A stretch of 10,865 nt of DNA from Oligoflexales bacterium (lineage in GTDB: Bacteria; Bdellovibrionota; Oligoflexia; Oligoflexales; Oligoflexaceae). The stretch covers positions 1 to 10,865 of the forward strand of contig JADFZC010000059.1 in NCBI GenBank assembly GCA_015232735.1, written 5' to 3'. Below, piece after piece: positions 1 through 7,462 of this stretch; position 1 is the stretch's first letter, and the number at the start of each line of letters is the position of its first letter. Below the pieces are notes generated by a model. It saw only the letters and a program-made list of their open reading frames with translations, was not told the DNA's origin and made no database searches. A program made the translations under genes and the position numbers.

Positions 1-2333
1 GGGATGAAAAGAGGGTTGGAAAGGTTCGCCCTGACGTCAGGTACCATTTGCTGGAGCTGGATCAGATCGTTTTCTCCGATCCTTTGGGGGCCGGAGAGTT
101 TCTTCGGACACTTGTTTATGAAACTGATACTTCCTTCTATCCGGTGAAGATATACAAACATGCGGATGTGGACAAGGCTTTTCGTCTGATGTCTTCAGCA
201 AGGCATATAGGAAAGATAGTAATAAAAAATAATTTCACCATAGAGAACACGGCAGGAAACCTTTCGGAAAAGCTTTCAGGGAAAGGAAGTTATCTTGTGA
301 CCGGAGGTTTTGGAAATCTGGGACTGAAAATATGCGCATTTCTGGTCTCAAAGGGTGCAGGCAGGGTTATTCTTGCCGGAAGGAAAGAGCCGTCCGGGGT
401 ACTCAGGAGATATGTCGATACCATGAAAAAAGATGGCTCTGACATCGAACTTTCGGTTTGCGATATAACAAAAGAGGCCCAGCTCAAAAAGACCCTGGCA
501 AGGATTGTTAAAGAGGGCTATCCAATTAAAGGGGTGATTCACGCTGCGGGCGTGCGCGGAGAAGGACATATCGCAAATACGGGCATTAAGCATTTCAGGG
601 AGGTTTTCGCTCCGAAGATCAAGGGGACGCTTAATTTGCTTAAGGTTCTTTCACTTGAGGAGATTGATTTCTTTATCTCCTTTTCGTCCGTATTATCGCT
701 TATAGGTTCGCCGGGTGAATCCGCATACGTCTCGGCAAACAGTTTTCTGGATGCGCTGCCTTCGTCCCTTGAAAATCACGGGCATAAATTTATTACGATA
801 AACTGGGGACCATGGGCAGGAGGAGGAATGGCAAGGGAGTTTTCCGGGTCAAGGTTTGCGCAAAGGGTTTTGCCTCCTATCAGCCCGCTGTTTGGCAGAT
901 ATATTCTTGACAGTTCACCAAGTTTTAAAAGGCGAAGGCTGACATTTGCATTTGCCGACTGGCAGGAGCTGGGGCATTTTCTGCCCGAGACAGTTTCGTC
1001 TTTTTTCCTTGAGAGGGTTCTTGCCGGAAAAAGCCGTGGAGGGGAGCTTGAGAAGGAGAGTGCAAATTTTCTGGAAAGAATAAAGAACGCTTCGCTCGAT
1101 GACAGAAGAACCATAATTGAGAGTGAGCTGAAAACCATTTTGGCTAATATTCTGGGACTTAGGAGCAAGGACGAGGTATCGTCGGAGGTTTCATTCATCG
1201 ATCTCGGTCTTGACTCGCTTATGGCTCTCGACATGATAAAGAGCGTCGAATCCAGGGTGGGACGAACCATATCACCGACCATGATATATTCGTGCAAGAA
1301 TGTGAATGAACTGACAAATTATATTATGTCCAGCTATCTGGCCGAGTCTTCAGCATCTTCCCATCTGGTTGAACTTGCAAAATCCTCCATATCTGACATC
1401 AGGGTATATCTGGTTCCTGACTTTTCAGGAACATACCAGAGATTTCAGGGGCTGGTCGGTGCGCTCAGGGAGAGGGTGTCGGTATACGGATTCAAGGCTT
1501 TTGACTTTCTTGACAAGGAGAAATCCGGATTATCGATAAGGGATATCATCGAGTATTACGCAAATGGGATACTTTCGCATTCGCCTAAAGGAAAAATTCC
1601 AGTGATAGGGTGGTCGCTGGGAGGGTTTATGGCATATGAGGTGGCTTGTTATCTTGAGGAAAGATCATATGATGTCTCGCTTCACCTCATCGACAGCAAG
1701 TGGGCTTTTTTGGATGATTATTCTGATTTCAAAAGCGAACCTGTAATGGCCTTCTGGTTTTTGCTGCAGATGAAACGTCAGTTTGGCATTGAGGGGGACT
1801 TCCGCCTGACAGAGGCGTTCATGGAAAGGGATTTCGAAACACTCATTCTGAGAAAGGGCCGGCAAATGGGGGTGTTTTCCGATCTTGTCACGGATGAAAT
1901 AGTTCTGGCTCACTGGAGAGTTTTCAAGTCGATAGGAAACGCTTTTATAGAATATGCTCCATCCATTTTTAATGGAGAGATGTTTCTGTATGTTCCTGAC
2001 ACATATTACAAATACAATGAATCTGTCGAGGAGATCCCGCAAAAATACAAGGATTTCCTTTTTCAGCTTCATGATGGCCGCATGGTTTCTTGGGAAAGAT
2101 GTGCAAAGGGTTCGATAAAGGTTGTTACTTCTTCGGGCGATCATTTTTCGATGATTGAAAATCCTTATTCTGCCGGACTGGTTTCCAGGATTGTTGAAAA
2201 CCTGAAAAACACGATAGAGCCTTTGGCAAATAAAAAAGTATCGAAACCGACCGATCAAGTGATTGGCGGTACCGGAGGATGTATGCCCAGTCAAATCCAA
2301 TTTGCTAAAAAAGATAGATCTGCGAGCATGTGA
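1..2333 (+). CDS. Type I polyketide synthase, C-terminal part (ER end-KR-ACP-TE), 5' truncated by window
   Basis: The frame is open from the first complete codon at position 3, so this is the end of a larger megasynthase; the TTG at 48 is not its start. Numbering from that TTG, residues 1-59 look like the C-terminal end of an enoylreductase, closing with HIGKIVI. A ketoreductase follows: TGGFGNLG NADPH loop at 85-92, Lys190, Ser213/214, Tyr227 and Asn231 as the expected catalytic set. The acyl carrier protein has LGLDSL with phosphopantetheine Ser390. The thioesterase has GWSLGG (nucleophile Ser523), likely Asp549 and His699 in GDHFSMI. ER-KR-ACP order marks a fully reducing terminal module, and the TE would release the chain by hydrolysis or cyclisation. 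The KR shows neither a clear LDD motif nor the Trp eight residues before Tyr, so its stereochemical type cannot be called. A tail of about 40 residues follows the TE. The substrate is not readable from this fragment. Confidence 0.93.
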   Translation, partial: DEKRVGKVRPDVRYHLLELDQIVFSDPLGAGEFLRTLVYETDTSFYPVKIYKHADVDKAFRLMSSARHIGKIVIKNNFTIENTAGNLSEKLSGKGSYLVTGGFGNLGLKICAFLVSKGAGRVILAGRKEPSGVLRRYVDTMKKDGSDIELSVCDITKEAQLKKTLARIVKEGYPIKGVIHAAGVRGEGHIANTGIKHFREVFAPKIKGTLNLLKVLSLEEIDFFISFSSVLSLIGSPGESAYVSANSFLDALPSSLENHGHKFITINWGPWAGGGMAREFSGSRFAQRVLPPISPLFGRYILDSSPSFKRRRLTFAFADWQELGHFLPETVSSFFLERVLAGKSRGGELEKESANFLERIKNASLDDRRTIIESELKTILANILGLRSKDEVSSEVSFIDLGLDSLMALDMIKSVESRVGRTISPTMIYSCKNVNELTNYIMSSYLAESSASSHLVELAKSSISDIRVYLVPDFSGTYQRFQGLVGALRERVSVYGFKAFDFLDKEKSGLSIRDIIEYYANGILSHSPKGKIPVIGWSLGGFMAYEVACYLEERSYDVSLHLIDSKWAFLDDYSDFKSEPVMAFWFLLQMKRQFGIEGDFRLTEAFMERDFETLILRKGRQMGVFSDLVTDEIVLAHWRVFKSIGNAFIEYAPSIFNGEMFLYVPDTYYKYNESVEEIPQKYKDFLFQLHDGRMVSWERCAKGSIKVVTSSGDHFSMIENPYSAGLVSRIVENLKNTIEPLANKKVSKPTDQVIGGTGGCMPSQIQFAKKDRSASM

Positions 2334-2391
2334 CCGTGATCAGGCAGGTATCAGATATTTCTGCCCCATTCAGCTTCAGTTGTGTGACTGT

Positions 2392-3192
2392 TCAATGGGA
2401 CGGGGCCTTTGGCGTTATTGTTTTCAGGCTTTCCACGGTGGAATCCAGTTCTTTCCAATTTTTTATTATCAGATTGATTTTTTTTCTTAATTTTACAGCT
2501 TCAGGTTTCATGATAATGGCGTATCCTCCCTCGGATCCTTTCAGGTATCCCTTGTGTAGGCTGAAGAGTTTTTCATAATCGGAATGATAGGAGGCAAGAA
2601 GCGGATATCCGTATATCAAGACATCCACCGATTGTTTGTATAAGGAATCATACATTGATTTTTCGGTGTCAAGTATCCTTATAAATATTTTCGGATTTGA
2701 CATTGAGAACTTCCTGCCGAATTCCAGTGAGAATGGCTCGTTCAGAATTGCGGTTTTTATCGAGCTTGAATTGAAGATGGCAGGAGTGCACTCGACCTTT
2801 TTATTGCAGAGAAGACCCAGCCCTGTGGTGATGTATGGATCTGAATAAATTACGTCGGTATTTTTCATGTTACCGCCTTGGATGATAGTATGCTGCAAGG
2901 CAAGATCTATTTTGTCTTCATCGATCAGCTGCAATAATCTGCCACGCTTTGCCAGAACCACAACGGTTTCGACGTTCAGCTGCTCAGCTATATATTTTCC
3001 AAGCTCGTATTCAATACCGCAATATTCCTCATTTTCCTGGTAAAACAGGATATTTTTGGTGTCGCTTGTATTTTCATATCCTATGAACAGTTTGCGTCTT
3101 TTAGCTATCCTGTCAATGACAGGGTCGGCATGGACGGACGTGTAAAGAACAAAAAATACCGAAATACAGCTTGCTATTTTAAATCCGGACAT
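2392..3192 (-). CDS. Periplasmic solute-binding protein, family 3 (amino-acid-type)
   Basis: A 266-residue protein with a Sec signal peptide at residues 1-22 (cleavage after SVHA), the usual size for this family. Family hallmarks are the N-terminal GYE strand, IEYELGKYIAEQL (61-72), DKIDLALQ (93-100) and the YSDPY hinge motif (116-120). Members bind amino acids or related small solutes in the periplasm for ABC import, or act as sensors. No ABC permease or ATPase is in view. The Arg that grips the ligand alpha-carboxylate in HisJ-like members, six residues before the aromatic of the YSDPY-like motif, aligns with Lys110, so the ligand may differ. The gene lies 46 bp downstream of the FecR-type gene on the same strand, so they are probably co-transcribed. 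AGGA about ten bases before the ATG is a modest ribosome-binding site. It converges on the PKS gene with a 58-bp gap holding only a weak 5-bp stem, no clear terminator. Confidence 0.85.
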   Translation of the reverse strand: MSGFKIASCISVFFVLYTSVHADPVIDRIAKRRKLFIGYENTSDTKNILFYQENEEYCGIEYELGKYIAEQLNVETVVVLAKRGRLLQLIDEDKIDLALQHTIIQGGNMKNTDVIYSDPYITTGLGLLCNKKVECTPAIFNSSSIKTAILNEPFSLEFGRKFSMSNPKIFIRILDTEKSMYDSLYKQSVDVLIYGYPLLASYHSDYEKLFSLHKGYLKGSEGGYAIIMKPEAVKLRKKINLIIKNWKELDSTVESLKTITPKAPSH

Positions 3193-3238
3193 ATTCGATC
3201 ATTCCTGTTGCATTCGGTGTTAATGGTCAGAGCATTAG

Positions 3239-5239
3239 TCAAAATCTTTTGAAATAGGACAATTTGATTGAAATAATGCCATATTCACTTTTTTCCTGGT
3301 CAACGCTTCCTCGGTGATTTTCATAACCGATGCCGGCACCGGCCTCCTGATGGTTTCCTATTGACGATGATCCGTCGAAATTAATTCCATAGCCTCCCAG
3401 GCTGTAGCCGTCTTTCCCATCCTGAAAATAGGTTAAACTGCCTCCAGCATACCATTTTTGGGTTGAATAGAGCATGCCGCAGGTCAGATCTGTTGTATTC
3501 TTTAAGGAACTGGTATACGCCCTCAGATTGTGTATGACCGCTCCTGTCATAAAAATTCCGTTGTCTGCGGGTACAAGCGCGTCCAGCCTGGTATATCCGT
3601 CAAATCTAACCATATCCCTTTCAATGTTCTGTCGCCATTGAAGGACAAGTTCCATACCGGAATTGCCATACATGATGCTTGGGGAAATTATCTGCGCCAT
3701 TGCCTCGTTTGTTTGCTGATATGTTCCATTAAGTTCCTGTGACGCATTAAGAAATAGAACATCAAAGCCCAGTCCGAAGTTTTGGCTGATAATGGATGCT
3801 GCATAGAGATCCGTTTCCTGACGATTATATTGAAGTTTGGCTGATCCGCTAGCCGTTTCGTATTTTTCACCTGTCTTGATGAGATCAATTGTGGCTCCCG
3901 CTCTGATTGCTCTCGGCAGGATGTAAAGTGCCGATCCAAAAAAATCTATTGTTGAACCATCGTTCTTTGTGCTCAAACCATTATCTTTTTCCTGGTGTTT
4001 TCCGGATTTTACGGATGGAGTAAGCTGTATGAACACATTCGGTTCGAAATATCTTAGTGAGAAAACGGCTGCCTTGTTATACCTGGGCAGCATATAGTCT
4101 GAGTAATCCACTATCCTTATTTTCCTATCCCTGGATTTTATTTTTTCCGCGGTCTGGAATCGGATGGACTTGTCTATTGACGGTTCTTCTTTTTTCGGTG
4201 GTATGACTTCTTTTCGTGAACCGTCTTTCATCTTCTTTCCGGTATCCTGCCCGGAGGTGTCAGTTTCATCGGAAAAAGTTTCTTTTCTGGCTGTCATGTC
4301 CTCTTTTTCACGAACCTTGTTTGATTTCTTTTTTATAGGGAAATCCAGAAGATAGTTGACATCAGCAATTTCCTTTTTTTCTTTCAATATATTTTCATAT
4401 TGGTCACGATGATGCTCTTTAATGTCCTCCAAAGCGGCCTTTACGCTCTTTTTTTCCAAATTGGCAATTAATTCGGATAACTGGGGATTGAATATCGTAG
4501 CCATCTCCACAAGCGATGTCGATCTTACATAATCCAGCTCAGATCTGGTTGTCTTGTGAGTTGAGATTTTTCCGGATTCTTCCGGCATGGAGTCGGCATC
4601 ATTTTTTGTCTGAGAGGCCGGCATTTCTGCACTGTATCCTTCCGGAATTTCGATTTCCTTGGCATTTGTTTTGGATTTTTGCCTTAAATAGACTTTGCCG
4701 CGAACAGCCGTTACTTTGGAAAATCCTGTATTTGAATCAGAAATCATATGGAAATCAGTACCCTTTACTACAACTTCGATTTCACCGGCATTTATCACTG
4801 TCCCGTTTCTGGGGCCACTTTTCTGGATGACTGCACGAAGAGTTCCGAAACTTAGATCAATAACAGGCTTGCCCTCGTTTTCTGCGGTCTTCCAGTTGAT
4901 TTCATAAATTGCAGATGAAGAAACTGTAATTTGATCGCCATTGTTATAGGCGAGGCGGAGCATGGTTTCTTTTCCCGTGATGATTATGCTTCCTTTCAGG
5001 ATGGGGGTGGCCAGAGCCAATTCTCTGATCTGGTAAAATTTTCCGTTATGAAGAATAAAAGTTCCTTCGTTTCCAATATTATCCCTGGGATTGACTAGAA
5101 TTCTGGCTTTTCCGTAAAGGCGGGTGACTCTGGCAATTTGATTATCTTCCTCAGCGAAAAGAGCTGCTGAATATGCGAGTAACAGAAAAAGAAACCTTAT
5201 GATGCTCCTTGAATTAATTGCTGGCGTAAAATACGCCAT
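3239..5239 (-). CDS. FecR-domain protein with C-terminal beta-barrel-like region
   Basis: With the ATG at 5239 the product has 666 residues. The frame is open to an ATG at 5455, but those 72 extra codons read like leader sequence, while the ATG at 5239 opens directly onto a signal peptide (1-29, ending ALFA before EEDN). Neither start has a good Shine-Dalgarno, so the start is uncertain. Residues 40-206 match a FecR domain: RLYGKARILV, then KGTDFHMI (from about 159), VTAVRGKVYL and PEGYSAEM. Residues about 210-380 are a charged Lys/Glu-rich linker. Residues about 390-666 show alternating hydrophobic strands and Gly/aromatic-rich segments, ending LSYFKRF; a terminal Phe is the usual outer-membrane barrel signature. 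I infer a periplasmic FecR domain tethered to an outer-membrane barrel. FecR domains are known from iron-siderophore signalling and as generic periplasmic modules. No sigma factor or TonB receptor is nearby, so iron signalling is not supported here. Confidence 0.75.
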   Translation of the reverse strand: MAYFTPAINSRSIIRFLFLLLAYSAALFAEEDNQIARVTRLYGKARILVNPRDNIGNEGTFILHNGKFYQIRELALATPILKGSIIITGKETMLRLAYNNGDQITVSSSAIYEINWKTAENEGKPVIDLSFGTLRAVIQKSGPRNGTVINAGEIEVVVKGTDFHMISDSNTGFSKVTAVRGKVYLRQKSKTNAKEIEIPEGYSAEMPASQTKNDADSMPEESGKISTHKTTRSELDYVRSTSLVEMATIFNPQLSELIANLEKKSVKAALEDIKEHHRDQYENILKEKKEIADVNYLLDFPIKKKSNKVREKEDMTARKETFSDETDTSGQDTGKKMKDGSRKEVIPPKKEEPSIDKSIRFQTAEKIKSRDRKIRIVDYSDYMLPRYNKAAVFSLRYFEPNVFIQLTPSVKSGKHQEKDNGLSTKNDGSTIDFFGSALYILPRAIRAGATIDLIKTGEKYETASGSAKLQYNRQETDLYAASIISQNFGLGFDVLFLNASQELNGTYQQTNEAMAQIISPSIMYGNSGMELVLQWRQNIERDMVRFDGYTRLDALVPADNGIFMTGAVIHNLRAYTSSLKNTTDLTCGMLYSTQKWYAGGSLTYFQDGKDGYSLGGYGINFDGSSSIGNHQEAGAGIGYENHRGSVDQEKSEYGIISIKLSYFKRF

Positions 5240-5390
5240 GGACAGGTCAGGCACATGGTTCTCAACTTTAGAGTCTCTAATGCGCAGGAAGCACTCCTTA
5301 TCGATCCTCCCCGGAGAAAATTGAAAATGATTTTTCTCCCAGCAATGGATCCATGTCGTTGTCGGAGAAAGATATGTATTTATGACAAAT

Positions 5391-5399
5391 ATTCTAACA
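5391..5399 (-). promoter_or_regulatory. Candidate extended -10 promoter for the FecR/binding-protein operon
   Basis: On the minus strand the bases read TGTTAGAAT, an extended -10 (TGn plus TAGAAT, 5 of 6 to TATAAT). No good -35 is present, as is common for extended -10 promoters. Transcription would start near 5384, giving a leader of about 145 nt before the ATG at 5239. An imperfect inverted repeat ACAG-N4-CTGT (5397-5408) sits just upstream of the -10 and could be an operator. The 11-mer AATATTCTAAC covering this -10 recurs in the same orientation at 5559-5569. Confidence 0.4.
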
Positions 5400-5591
5400 G
5401 ATACCTGTAAGAAATGGGTACCGGTTTTTTGAATTTCAGCGACCCCTTTCGTCATGCAGGAGGAATTGAAGCATATCTTTTGGCTATTTGGAAAAAGTGT
5501 AAAAACACCTTGTAATTCAAATCAATACGGACAGCAGAGGCTTGTGTCTTTTATTTCGAATATTCTAACCGTTATAATGATGTGATACTTT

Positions 5592-5600
5592 TGATATAAT
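5592..5600 (+). promoter_or_regulatory. Candidate extended -10 promoter for the receiver/TPR gene
   Basis: The bases read TGATATAAT, a perfect TGn-TATAAT extended -10. A second TATAAT lies at 5573-5578 without a convincing -35. Transcription from the extended -10 would start near 5607 and give a 5' leader of about 148 nt before the ATG at 5755. Confidence 0.5.
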
Positions 5601-5609
5601 CAGTTTGTA

Positions 5610-5698
5610 GCGCGTTTCGCGCCAAAAACGTGTCCTGGCAATCGAAGAAAAGCTCAGGATCTGGCAGCGCCATGTTGATATTCCGGGATGTATCCTGA
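5610..5698 (+). other. Foldable 5' leader of the receiver/TPR gene
   Basis: Two structures are visible. A 5-bp GC hairpin with a 3-nt loop (GCGCG-TTT-CGCGC) lies at 5610-5622, right at the predicted transcript start. Then TCAGGAT (5654-5660) can pair with ATCCTGA (5692-5698), while its CAGGA core can instead pair with TCCTG at 5633-5637, so the two pairings exclude each other. A near-repeat GGATCTGGCA/GGATCTGACA occurs at 5657 and 5716. No known riboswitch class is recognised. It could be a regulatory leader or chance pairing. Confidence 0.3.
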
Positions 5699-5754
5699 TG
5701 AGCGAAGCGAATATGGGATCTGACAAAAGCATATAAAAGAAGAGAGGGATCAGT

Positions 5755-7197
5755 ATGGAAAAGATTGACAAGGTCTTGATTGTTGATAACCAGGAAGCTA
5801 ATCTTCTATTCCTCGAGGTCTTGCTGAGAGACATGGGCTTTTCAAATGTTTTCAAGGCAAAAACAGCTGATGAGGGACTCGTGATAGTAGAATCCGAGGT
5901 AATCCAGTTTATAGTGGCGGCCTGGGAACTTAACGCCGGCATGTCTGGAACCTTGTTTATTCAGAAGGCCAAGGCCAAGAGAAAAAGAAAGTATCTTCCT
6001 TTTGTCATATATTCCAAAAAAATGACTGAAGAGGATATACGCCTTACCAAGGAACTTGGTTTTCAGGACATTCTTGGAATGCCTTTCGACAAGGAGAAGG
6101 CGAAAAAAATGTTTCAGGAAGTTGTGGATCGTGAAATGAATCTGGATCCACTGGAAACAAAGTTGAGGAAAATTGAGAATCTTCTTTTTGATGACAAGCC
6201 TGAGGAGGCCATTAAACTTTTTTCATCGAGTCTTTTCAAGATAGGGCCAACATTGTCGAGGGTATACACCCTTGTTGCCGAGAATTATTTCAGGCTTGGA
6301 AAATATGATAAATGTGAAGAGAACATTGCAAATGCCCTTAAAACGGAAAAAGACTACTATCCCGCCATGCAGTTAAAGGCCCAGCTTCTTTCAAAGCAGG
6401 AGAAGCACGATGAGGCAATAAAGATTTTTGAGGAACTCGCGATGAGTACTCCCAAGAATCTTACGACCAAGGTCGGGCTTGGACAGGCATATGTCTGCGC
6501 TGATAAGCTCGATGATGCACAAAAGGTATTTGATGGGGTCATACAGGTAGATAACACGAACCAAAATGCAAAAGACGGACTTGCCTCGGTGGCCGTAGTA
6601 AAGGGTGATCTCAATCTCGCATCCAAGTTGATTGCCGAAACGGATAATGGGAACGATATGGCAAGGTTTCTCAATAGCGTTGCTATTGGCAAGGTCACCA
6701 AGGGGGAACTGGAAGAGGGGATAAAGATATACAACAATGCCATAAGTCTTTTGGCGGATAAGGCGAAAATAGCAAGGCTTTATTATAATGTCGGTCTTGC
6801 TTACAGGAAAAAGGGAGATACGGAAAAAAGCTTTCAGGAACTCACAAAAAGCTATGTTGCCGAGCCATCTTTCGAGAAAGCATATTCCAGCATAGCAAGG
6901 GCTGTGGGTGAAATGAAGGAACAGGGCATAACTCCGGATAAAACGCTTGTGAAAAGCGTCAAGTCTGCAAGGGAGCAGTATAAGGCCGAGCAGCCTCAGA
7001 TGGTCGGTGGTGATGGTACGGCCACTGCTACGCAGCCTTTAAAAAAGGAGAAAGCTGCAAAGGCGGAGAAACCTGCAAAAACGGATAAGGCGGAAGATGA
7101 CGAAAATTCATGGCAATCGATAGCATCTGACGATCTTGAGGAGGAGATCTTGGATAGCGGGGCTGAAGATGAGGAGGGCGGCTCGAAGGCTTCCTGA
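5755..7197 (+). CDS. Pseudo-receiver domain protein with TPR repeats
   Basis: A 480-residue cytoplasmic protein. Its ATG is preceded by AGAGGG eight bases upstream, a good ribosome-binding site. Residues 1-125 form a CheY-like receiver fold (VLIVDN at 7-12, the AAWELNAGMSG loop at 55-65, FVIYS at 83-87, GMPF at 108-111). The phosphorylation site is degenerate: the acidic pair is Asp11-Asn12, the phosphoacceptor Asp is Ala56 (just before Trp57), the Thr is Ser87 and the conserved Lys is Met109. It is therefore unlikely to be phosphorylated and probably acts as a protein-binding module. Residues about 168-390 contain six or seven TPR-like helical pairs (for example RVYTLVAENYFRLGKYDKC and ARLYYNVGLAYRKKGDTEKS). 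The tail is a Lys/Ala-rich stretch (428-446) followed by an acidic end (447-475). No kinase or output domain is adjacent. It appears to be a single-gene unit acting as a scaffold or adaptor; its partner is unknown. Confidence 0.88.
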   Translation: MEKIDKVLIVDNQEANLLFLEVLLRDMGFSNVFKAKTADEGLVIVESEVIQFIVAAWELNAGMSGTLFIQKAKAKRKRKYLPFVIYSKKMTEEDIRLTKELGFQDILGMPFDKEKAKKMFQEVVDREMNLDPLETKLRKIENLLFDDKPEEAIKLFSSSLFKIGPTLSRVYTLVAENYFRLGKYDKCEENIANALKTEKDYYPAMQLKAQLLSKQEKHDEAIKIFEELAMSTPKNLTTKVGLGQAYVCADKLDDAQKVFDGVIQVDNTNQNAKDGLASVAVVKGDLNLASKLIAETDNGNDMARFLNSVAIGKVTKGELEEGIKIYNNAISLLADKAKIARLYYNVGLAYRKKGDTEKSFQELTKSYVAEPSFEKAYSSIARAVGEMKEQGITPDKTLVKSVKSAREQYKAEQPQMVGGDGTATATQPLKKEKAAKAEKPAKTDKAEDDENSWQSIASDDLEEEILDSGAEDEEGGSKAS

Positions 7198-7378
7198 CTG
7201 ACCCACCAGATTTCCCTGCATACTGTTTTGACGAAACACTTTCTTAATATTAATACATATAAATCAGGATGTTATGTCTCGATGCCGCTTTTGGCCCGGA
7301 TCATGGGCGCAAGGAGCGTCAACACAATGAGCGGAATCAGGCGGGAATATGTCAGTAACATGCTGGAAATATTACAAT

Positions 7379-7404
7379 AAAAAACCCCAAAAATTGGTTT
7401 TTTT
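7379..7404 (+). terminator. Possible AT-rich terminator/attenuator hairpin
   Basis: AAAAAACC (7379-7386) can pair with GGTTTTTT (7396-7403) around a 9-nt loop, followed by T-rich sequence. It could end the receiver/TPR transcript or lie in the leader of the SGNH gene. The stem has only two GC pairs, so it is weak. The rest of the 265-bp gap (7198-7462) shows only a faint promoter candidate: TTGACG at 7228-7233 with TAATAC at 7251-7256. Confidence 0.35.
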
Positions 7405-7444
7405 CTTGCATCTTTTTTAATATGAGGCATTCACAGTTGAACCG

Positions 7445-7458
7445 TTTTTCGGGGTTTT
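7445..7458 (+). promoter_or_regulatory. Shine-Dalgarno of the SGNH gene, potentially sequestered
   Basis: GGGG at 7451-7454 sits eight bases before the ATG at 7463 and decides that start over the in-frame TTG at 7457, which would be only two bases away. The stretch TTTTT-C-GGGGTTTT (7445-7458) is complementary, with one bulged C, to the 13 bases at 7381-7393. Those bases overlap the left arm of the hairpin at 7379-7404, so the two pairings compete. Confidence 0.35.
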
Positions 7459-7462
7459 GAAG

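Noticed and set aside
776..1297. Minus-strand open frame of 173 codons inside the PKS gene.
   Set aside because: Antisense to well-supported KR and ACP coding sequence; its product has no domain-like features.
1665..2300. Minus-strand open frame of 211 codons inside the PKS thioesterase region.
   Set aside because: Antisense to the TE with its catalytic residues; no family-like motif.
2343..2365. GGCAG/CTGCC stem between the convergent PKS and binding-protein genes, as a possible terminator.
   Set aside because: Only 5 bp with a 13-base loop and no T-run on either side.
3164..3192. Lipobox-like IASC at residues 6-9 of the solute-binding protein.
   Set aside because: The hydrophobic segment comes after this Cys and a Lys precedes it closely; an ordinary signal peptide ending SVHA fits better.
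5240..5455. N-terminal extension of the FecR-type protein to an ATG at 5455.
   Set aside because: The added 72 residues would push the signal peptide far inside the protein, lack a Shine-Dalgarno, and overlap the best promoter candidate at 5391-5399.
5601..5754. A c-di-GMP or other known riboswitch in the receiver/TPR leader.
   Set aside because: The conserved core sequences of the riboswitch classes I know are not present; only generic pairing is visible.
7272..7430. Minus-strand 52-codon ORF with a basic N-terminus and a hydrophobic core (LIPLIVLTLLAP), resembling a small membrane protein.
   Set aside because: No Shine-Dalgarno upstream, no recognisable family, and it overlaps the terminator-like A/T hairpin and the leader of the SGNH gene. 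Kept only as a curiosity.
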